NCBI GenBank assembly: GCA_937891325.1
Contig: CALAFU010000235.1
Span: 1-7,789 of the forward strand
DNA: 7,789 nucleotides
Source: an uncultured Candidatus Melainabacteria bacterium
GTDB taxonomy: Bacteria > Cyanobacteriota > Vampirovibrionia > Gastranaerophilales > Gastranaerophilaceae
Reading direction: 5' to 3'
Of this stretch, positions 1 through 5,600 are shown in pieces. The first letter of the stretch is position 1, and each line of letters starts with the position of its first letter. The notes under the pieces were generated by a model, which saw nothing but the letters and a program-made list of their open reading frames with translations, was not told where the DNA came from and did no database searches. The position numbers and the translations under genes were made by a program.

Positions 1-108
1 TTTTGTTGTATTGACAGTAATTTCACCTTCAAGGCCTGTTGTAAAACCATCGAATTCAGCTGCTGTACCTCTACGTCGCTGTATTGCTTTTACGTCAGTA
101 TCACTCAT
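1..108 (-). CDS. Phage tail fibre-type protein, N-terminal fragment (cut by window edge)
   Basis: The frame starts with ATG at 108-106 and stays open for 36 codons to the window edge; it is too short for a standard ORF list. The translation begins MSDTDVKAIQRRRGTAAEF and continues DGFTTGLEGEITVNTTK. The pattern (I/V)Q-x-RRGTAAE, a short spacer, then GEI-x-x-(D/N)T is the signature of the small N-terminal domain found at the start of many phage tail fibre and tropism-determinant-like proteins, usually followed by a 'DG' turn that here would lie outside the window. A Shine-Dalgarno-like AAGGG (minus strand, 115-119) sits 6 bases before the ATG and supports this start. The likely role is a receptor-binding or structural tail appendage, in line with the fibre gene upstream. 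The rest of the protein and its receptor specificity cannot be seen. Confidence 0.82.
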   Translation of the reverse strand, partial: MSDTDVKAIQRRRGTAAEFDGFTTGLEGEITVNTTK

Positions 109-126
109 GTTAAACCCTTAAACTAA

Positions 127-154
127 AATATAATAGTAAAGAACAAAATTTCAA
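127..154 (-). promoter_or_regulatory. Possible sigma70-like promoter before the downstream fibre gene
   Basis: On the minus strand TTGAAA (154-149; 5 of 6 to the -35 consensus) is followed after 16 bases by TATATT (132-127; 5 of 6 to the -10 consensus). Transcription would begin near 120, just before the AAGGG ribosome binding site and the ATG at 108. The gap is very AT-rich, so chance matches are likely. Phage late genes often use other promoter types, and the same arrangement is not present at the other copy of the 12-base element. Confidence 0.25.
134..145 (-). repeat. 12-base intergenic element, copy A (TGTTCTTTACTA)
   Basis: The minus-strand sequence TGTTCTTTACTA ends 25 bases before the fibre start codon at 108. 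It is identical to a 12-mer at 2620-2631, which ends 29 bases before the start codon of the other fibre gene. The copies therefore share sequence, orientation and approximate distance to a start codon. What the element does is unknown; a promoter part, processing site or protein-binding site are all possible. Confidence 0.5.
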
Positions 155-172
155 AAGACTATTTCTTTTGAA
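150..172 (-). terminator. Weak terminator-like hairpin overlapping the end of the zinc-ribbon gene
   Basis: A perfect 9-base-pair inverted repeat (TTCAAAAGA / TCTTTTGAA on the transcript) encloses a 5-base loop, AATAG, that contains the TAG stop codon of the 80-residue gene. It is followed by the T-rich run ATTTTGTTCTTT. The stem has only two G-C pairs, so it would be a poor intrinsic terminator; it may instead be an mRNA 3'-end or processing structure, or chance in AT-rich DNA. Confidence 0.35.
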
Positions 173-401
173 CGGTTTCTTTTTTCTTTTCTGCAATTTC
201 TTCAGAATATGTACGCCCATGTGAAATCATATCTAAATGACACTGTTTACATAAAGCAATATGCGACCGTGTAACTTTCCACCCACGTGCCTTCATAACT
301 TCAAGAATGTCTCTTTTAGGGACCCATGAACCTGTAACACGTATTGGCTCTGAATATTCGCCACAAGCAGAACACTTAAAAGACACATATAGATCAGCCA
401 T
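159..401 (-). CDS. Small zinc-ribbon-like phage protein, function unknown
   Basis: This 80-residue protein has two CxxC pairs, C10-x-x-C13 and C51-x-x-C54 (KCSACG and LCKQCH), separated by 37 residues, which is the arrangement of a zinc-ribbon or rubredoxin-knuckle metal site. Between them lies a probable amphipathic helix (around PKRDILEVMKARGW, 28-41) before a basic stretch with H47. The C-terminus is charged and lysine-rich (EKKKETVQKK). There is no signal peptide or membrane segment, so it is expected to act in the cytoplasm. The start is supported by AGGTG (407-411) 5 bases upstream, just after the TAA stop of the fibre gene; the gap is 11 bases, so the two genes are almost certainly co-transcribed. 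Small CxxC proteins with a 'GW' motif are common in phages and mostly uncharacterised. Its place between two fibre genes suggests an assembly or regulatory role, but that is inference. The stop is TAG. Confidence 0.8.
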   Translation of the reverse strand: MADLYVSFKCSACGEYSEPIRVTGSWVPKRDILEVMKARGWKVTRSHIALCKQCHLDMISHGRTYSEEIAEKKKETVQKK

Positions 402-412
402 TTAAACACCTA

Positions 413-2590
413 TTAGAAAACTAAACGAACAACACAATTAACAAGCTTTTCTTCATTATTTAAATTGTCTTCTAAAGCTTTTCCTATAATTTTTGCATTT
501 AAAATCTTTTTAGAAGATGCAATTGCGACACCTTCTTTATTGTCACCAATAACAGAAGAATAATAAATATAATCATGCTTTTTAACACAACCAACAACCT
601 TAACAGGAACTTGACCTACTAATGCTACAGGGTAACAAAATTCATTGTTATTCAAGCTATTCAAAACAACACCAGGTTTCGTAGAAATTACTGCTTCTGC
701 TTCTTCTTCACTTCTTGCAATAGTAATGTCCTTTTCACCACCAAACTTTACAAGAGTACCAGGTTCAAGCTTCATATCTGATTCATACATTTCCGCCAAA
801 TCAGCCCAATATGTATACGATGCTGCGCCACGAAATAAGCCAGCTTGAATATTTTTACTAAAATAAACAGTATTAGCATGTGGAAAGCCAGATACAGCAG
901 ATCCACCTGTAATTTTTACAACAGATAATTTATCTAAAGTATTCTGAATAAAGTGATTTTTAACATTTGCTGATTCAGAAACAACACTGTTTCCTGATTT
1001 TGTAGCATCAATTACTAAATATTCACCAGATGAATATGTATTGTTTTTGTTGCTATTAATTGCACTGTCAGACCAGCTAACAACACCAATAGCACGGTTA
1101 TTCATATACAAGCTAGTAATATTTTTGTTGTTACTATTTTGTGCTACTACACCACCGGTAAAACTTCCTGTTGTGTTAGCCTTTAAACTAATAGTTGGAT
1201 TTTTTGTAAATACCTGTAAACTATCACTAAAAGCAGCAGACCCACCAGCTGTAAACACCTTTTTGCCACTAATCGTTTCAGTTCCAACAAAATGAACAAA
1301 TTTATTAGAAGCACCATCTTCAAATTCACTACGAAGCTTTTTCATATCAGCTTTAACGCAGTTTACATCAAATGAATTACTACCGGAAGCAGATGTTACC
1401 TGAACAAAATAATCTAGATCACCATTGCTATTAATTTTAAAAAATGCAATTTTGGCAGCTTTTACTTCATATGCTTGTGATACAGTTGTTTCATATACTA
1501 AACCAGTTAAAGTATTGAAAATAAAGTATACTTCTGAAGAAGTTTTTGGTTGTTCAATTGTATTTAAATCTTTATCATTAACTGTTTTAACACAATCAGC
1601 AGGTACTGTAATTAGATAAAAACGTTCGTCTTCATCTTCTTTTCCGAACTCAACACCACTAACTGCTAAAGTAACATACTCACCAGCATTCGTAACAATA
1701 TTAGATTCATAAGGTTTTTCTAACGAATATCTTTCATTTCGATAAAAACCATCTGATTCTAAACCATTTGTTAAAGCTACAACCCTATCTTTTTCCAAAC
1801 AAACAAGATAAGTATTTCCAGTACGTTTATAATATGCAAAACGCTTAAACTCCGCATCAGTAACAGATGCATCAAGTTCAGGCGCTTCATATAAACCACC
1901 CATACCTAAACGAGTTGAACTTTCATTTTTAGGAAGTATATATGCAAAATCTTCTGAATTTTTATTTGTCTTAAATGCAATAGCAGACAATCCTGTTTTA
2001 TCATAGTTGTTTACTATATATGCATTAAAATAATCATTTAAATAATCTGAATGTTCATTATCAACAGTAGGTAATGAATAATTTTCTGTAGGGGCTACTA
2101 AAACATTCTCAATTAATGCTGAATTTGAAATTCTAAAGTTCAGATAAAAAGAAACCATATTGCCAACAGTATTTGAACTATCAGCATACTTTACAAATTC
2201 TGACCCCAAACTTCCAACTGCGAATAGAAAAGGCGTATTTAATGCTTCGCCACGTTCATTGTATCCTTGCAAATACAAACCAATACTTCCGCAAATCATA
2301 CCGGAACTTGAAGTTCCACCAATAGAAGTATCTAGTGATACACGAAACTGTACAGTATTTGAATCTAACTGTACTTTTCTAACCATCGAGTTTATATTTT
2401 CTTGCTTTGAAATTGTATAGACAACATTGGCGGCTTCCATACTCTTCCAAGTCATTGCTTCTGTCATATCTAAATTAGCACGTGAGCAAATTTCAATACG
2501 TGCTAATTTAAAAATATAGGCATTAACAGTATTTTGTAATAAGGTAGATTCACCATCATTAGTTACAATTGAAGAATATGTATCCGCCAT
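413..2590 (-). CDS. Phage tail fibre protein with conserved DLAE/EPGTLV C-terminal domain
   Basis: The protein has 725 residues. Residues 1-165 (MADTYSSIVTNDGES..., a beta-rich stretch with GSIGLYLQGYNERGEAL near 101-117, then FRISNSALIENVL at 152-164) resemble the N-terminal attachment region of tail-collar-type fibres; this match is by pattern only. Residues 166-425 are beta-rich without a recognised family. Residues 431-446 (FVHFVGTETISGKKVF) match a motif very common in phage fibre shafts, followed by a beta-repeat region with NPTISL at 464-469. Residues 587-725 form a clear module: GAASYTYWADLAEMYESD, EPGTLVKFGG, then YPVALVGQVPVKVVG and IIGKALED. T4-like marine phage fibre and structural proteins carry the same order (ADLAE-x-Y, EPGTV-x-x-x-GG, VAL-x-GRVP, IGKA). 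The domain probably helps fold, trimerise or cap the fibre. A distant likeness to the autoprocessing Peptidase_G2 domain is possible, but cleavage is not shown. The start has a modest site, AGGT (2598-2601), 7 bases upstream. The stop is TAA. Confidence 0.85.
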   Translation of the reverse strand: MADTYSSIVTNDGESTLLQNTVNAYIFKLARIEICSRANLDMTEAMTWKSMEAANVVYTISKQENINSMVRKVQLDSNTVQFRVSLDTSIGGTSSSGMICGSIGLYLQGYNERGEALNTPFLFAVGSLGSEFVKYADSSNTVGNMVSFYLNFRISNSALIENVLVAPTENYSLPTVDNEHSDYLNDYFNAYIVNNYDKTGLSAIAFKTNKNSEDFAYILPKNESSTRLGMGGLYEAPELDASVTDAEFKRFAYYKRTGNTYLVCLEKDRVVALTNGLESDGFYRNERYSLEKPYESNIVTNAGEYVTLAVSGVEFGKEDEDERFYLITVPADCVKTVNDKDLNTIEQPKTSSEVYFIFNTLTGLVYETTVSQAYEVKAAKIAFFKINSNGDLDYFVQVTSASGSNSFDVNCVKADMKKLRSEFEDGASNKFVHFVGTETISGKKVFTAGGSAAFSDSLQVFTKNPTISLKANTTGSFTGGVVAQNSNNKNITSLYMNNRAIGVVSWSDSAINSNKNNTYSSGEYLVIDATKSGNSVVSESANVKNHFIQNTLDKLSVVKITGGSAVSGFPHANTVYFSKNIQAGLFRGAASYTYWADLAEMYESDMKLEPGTLVKFGGEKDITIARSEEEAEAVISTKPGVVLNSLNNNEFCYPVALVGQVPVKVVGCVKKHDYIYYSSVIGDNKEGVAIASSKKILNAKIIGKALEDNLNNEEKLVNCVVRLVF

Positions 2591-2597
2591 TTTATTA

Positions 2598-2601
2598 ACC
2601 T
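2598..2601 (-). promoter_or_regulatory. Ribosome binding site of the fibre gene, abutting a terminator U-tract
   Basis: AGGT on the minus strand lies 7 bases before the fibre ATG (2590-2588) and directly follows the T-run of the upstream hairpin. It is the only Shine-Dalgarno-like match near this start. Any transcript ending at the hairpin would stop at or before this site, so translation of the fibre requires read-through or a transcript starting within the hairpin region. Confidence 0.5.
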
Positions 2602-2645
2602 AAAAACAAAAACCCACTTTAGTAAAGAACATACCAAGTGGGTTT
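2601..2645 (-). terminator. Intrinsic-terminator-like hairpin between the giant tail gene and the fibre gene
   Basis: On the transcript AAACCCACTT (2645-2636) pairs perfectly over 10 bases with AAGTGGGTTT (2619-2610) around a 16-base loop, and the stem is followed at once by TTTTTGTTTTTA (2612-2601, the first bases being part of the stem). It begins 24 bases after the TGA of the giant gene, the classical place for a rho-independent terminator. The loop may close further with a GTA/TAC pairing. Unusually, the U-tract ends directly at the AGGT ribosome binding site of the fibre gene, whose ATG is only 19 bases beyond the stem, so it may act as an attenuator or an mRNA 5'-end structure rather than a full stop. 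Confidence 0.75.
2620..2631 (-). repeat. 12-base intergenic element, copy B (TGTTCTTTACTA), in a hairpin loop
   Basis: This copy is identical to 134-145 and occupies most of the 16-base loop of the 2610-2645 hairpin. The flanking bases differ from copy A: here the element is followed on the minus strand by AAGTGGG, in copy A by TTATATT. The core alone is therefore conserved, not the hairpin arms or the candidate -10 box. Confidence 0.5.
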
Positions 2646-2669
2646 AAGTTTGAATCCAAATTCGGAACA

Positions 2670-5600
2670 TCAAGGAATCATATCAGCTGACAAATAATCA
2701 TCATCTAAAACAGGACAATCTATCACATAAACATTTTTCGAAGTATCACTTGAAATTGTTACAACTTTTGATACAACTTTTGTGTTTTGCCATTCACCGC
2801 CAGCGATAATCTCCACTGTTTGACCTAACAGCCAAATATCATCATAGGTATTGGGCACTCCATTCAAATAAATCGGTTGTTTGTTGTCATTTATTCCATT
2901 TACTCTTGTTGTTACCTTTAAACGATACTTTCTTAAAGTCAAATCAAGATAATATGTTGAATCTACTAAAGCTTCTGTTCTAACTGTCTGGTTTTCAGTT
3001 GCTGCAATATATCTATCACCTACAGCAAACATAACCAAAGATTCACCATATTTTGAAACTATTGTTGAACCATCATCATATAAAATACCATTAACATTTA
3101 CCTTGCATTCAGACGAAGGCGCGAAAACTGACGTCTTTACGTCAACAAGTTTTAAGCTTAAAGTTTCTTCTATAGTTGCATTTTCATTGTTAAACATAGA
3201 AATGTCTAACACCAAATGTTTTGAATCTGATTTGCACCCCTTTTGTTCAGCATAAACATCTAAATCAACAGTATGGCCATCAACCATCTTAAATGGTAAA
3301 ACAGTGCCAGAATCTACCTTTTTACCAGCAACATAGAGTGACAATTTATCAGACGTTCTTTTGTTTTCAGTTTCTACATTAATTTTTACAAAACAATCTT
3401 TTGTAAATTCTTTAAATTCAACAGGCAAACTATTTTCAGCAAAAGTTAAGTCTGTACTGATAGTATCACGATCATCTGTTTCTATAGTAACAGGAATTAC
3501 AGTACCGTTTTCAGCAAACAATACATCACCTTGCTTAATGTCAAATATTTCTCCAGGTCTAATAAAATCAAGATTATTAACCAAAATTGCATATTTGGTT
3601 AACCCACCTTTATTTGTTGTATAGACCATATATTGCCAAATAACACCATTTTCGTCTTCAACAGGAACAATATACTTAAGCTTTTTAACATCTTCCAAGC
3701 GACCAATACTGCCATTTCTGACACGGTAAATATTTTCGGTCTGACTTTTATTCATAGATGTAACTTTTGACGTTGAATTCTTAAGTTCGACAGACAACAT
3801 CCCTAATTCTTTAGTAGACCTAAAGAACAAGTTGCCTACATGCATTGACGCAGCAGCTACACCTAAATACAAGTCATTAAACTCAATAACATTGCAAATA
3901 TTTTCTAAAACCCAAGGTGTTGATGCAAGCTCATAGAATTGGTATCTAGCTTCAGCCTCAAAATCTTTTGCGTCAACCATTGAATTCGAGCTAACATTAA
4001 ACCGGACATGATTTGTTGGGTAATAACCTTCAGGTGGATCAAAATTACGATAATACACCCATTCAGATTCTTTTGTTTGTGTAATCAAACCATAATCATA
4101 TGCAACACGAGTTGTTAACGCATGCTGGAATGTCGAACATTTCAAAAAGGTATTATTATTGATTACTTCTTCGTCAATATTTTTATAATAAATGGAAATA
4201 AAATCACCTTTTCTTAAATTTTGTGAATGTTTTCCATCCCCGAAAATAACATACAAAAACACACCGTTACTTGTTTTTGCACGTCTAATTTCAGCAACAC
4301 GATCCAAAGGACCATAATCTGATTTATTATTAACAAGCTTCCACTGAATACCATTAACAAACACAGCTAAAGAAGAAGTATCAATACTTTCAGGATTTGT
4401 AAACTTTTCAAATCTATAACCAGTTACAGGAATAACGTCTTCAACTGAAGTATCTTCTACCCACGTATCAACATAAACTTTTTTATAACCAATTTTATGT
4501 TCAGATTTATGTAGTTCAGTATATAATTTTTCATATGGCAAAAATTTATTCATCAACGGGAAATCTAAAGTTTCGTAACTAACAACCACTTTAGCACCTT
4601 TTGATAGCTTTACACCTTTTATACCATCACCAAACTGTAAATAATTTCTACCAGCCGTGTCTGTTGTCAACAATACAACATACGACTCTTCATTATATTT
4701 ATCGAAACCATCAAAAATAACATCAAACTCATCACCGTCAACTTTTACGACCAATGAGATTGTATTTAACAAATCTTGATGTTTAAGATAAAACCTTTCT
4801 TCAGAACTTCCAGCAGCAATAAAATTATCAATATAAGATTTCCCAGCTTCAGAAGTTTTACCACCTCTTGAAAATTCACCGACAACTACAACATTTATTT
4901 CAATCCATGCTCCATCTTTGAATTGGTAATGTTTTAAATTACTTGAATCGTAATAAATTTCATTATTGAAATATGGAATAAAAATTTCTGAATTACCAGG
5001 TGTCCCATAAACCGTATAAACTGTATACCCATCTTTTGATTTAGTGTCTAATAAATGCACTAAATATTTTACAATACCGTTTTCTTCAACTCTGGTTGTT
5101 TCATAAACTTCATTCAAATCTGAAAAATAACGATCTATTCTTGACCAACCTGAAGCAATGTCATAAGTATAGTAATAATTGTAAACTATTAAATCTGTAT
5201 TTTCTTCAGAAACAGAATCATATGCTGTAACACGCGTATATTGTTTTGTATATTTTGATTGTTCTGTTGTTCCAAAATATTGTTTCGGGCAAACCTGAAC
5301 GATACCTAAAAAAGTATCAACTGACGTAACAATATATTCACTACGTACATAATCTTTATATGTATATGCTGAATCACCAACCATTGGGTTTGCGTTCAAC
5401 AAAAACATTAAGTCATTTCCGTTTGAATATTCGTGACAAACATCTACTTCATATGTTTGTCTTTTTACTAATGAATAGTAAACACCATCCACCTTGCATA
5501 AAGGCCTTCCAGTCACATTTCTTGAAGGACTAACTGAATATGTTACGGAACCTATTGTTATTCGATTGTTTTTAGAATCAACCTTCTCAACAACACCTAA

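Noticed and set aside
1..108. Diversity-generating retroelement suggested by the tropism-determinant-like N-terminus
   Set aside because: No reverse transcriptase, template repeat or variable repeat is visible in the window; this N-terminal domain is common in fibres without such systems.
134..145. 12-base element as a T4 MotA box (TGCTTTA-like) or a T4 late promoter (TATAAATA)
   Set aside because: TTCTTTA differs from TGCTTTA at one position, but no proper -10 box follows at the needed distance in either copy, and no TATAAATA was noticed in these gaps.
105..161. Possible TAG recoding (as in some gut phages), extending the 80-residue protein to a TGA that overlaps the next ATG
   Set aside because: Read-through would add a hydrophobic stretch with another TAG, and the gap carries a repeated 12-base non-coding element. 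The 725- and 1,687-codon frames contain no TAG, whereas recoded phages usually have many in structural genes.
413..2590. Peptidase S74-type intramolecular chaperone at the fibre C-terminus
   Set aside because: The typical S74 start (SD-x-R-x-K-x-x-I) is absent; the C-terminus instead fits the DLAE/EPGT module.
2651..2662. Small 4-bp hairpin GAAT-TTGG-ATTC just after the giant gene
   Set aside because: The stem is too short and AT-rich to be meaningful; the stronger hairpin lies directly downstream.
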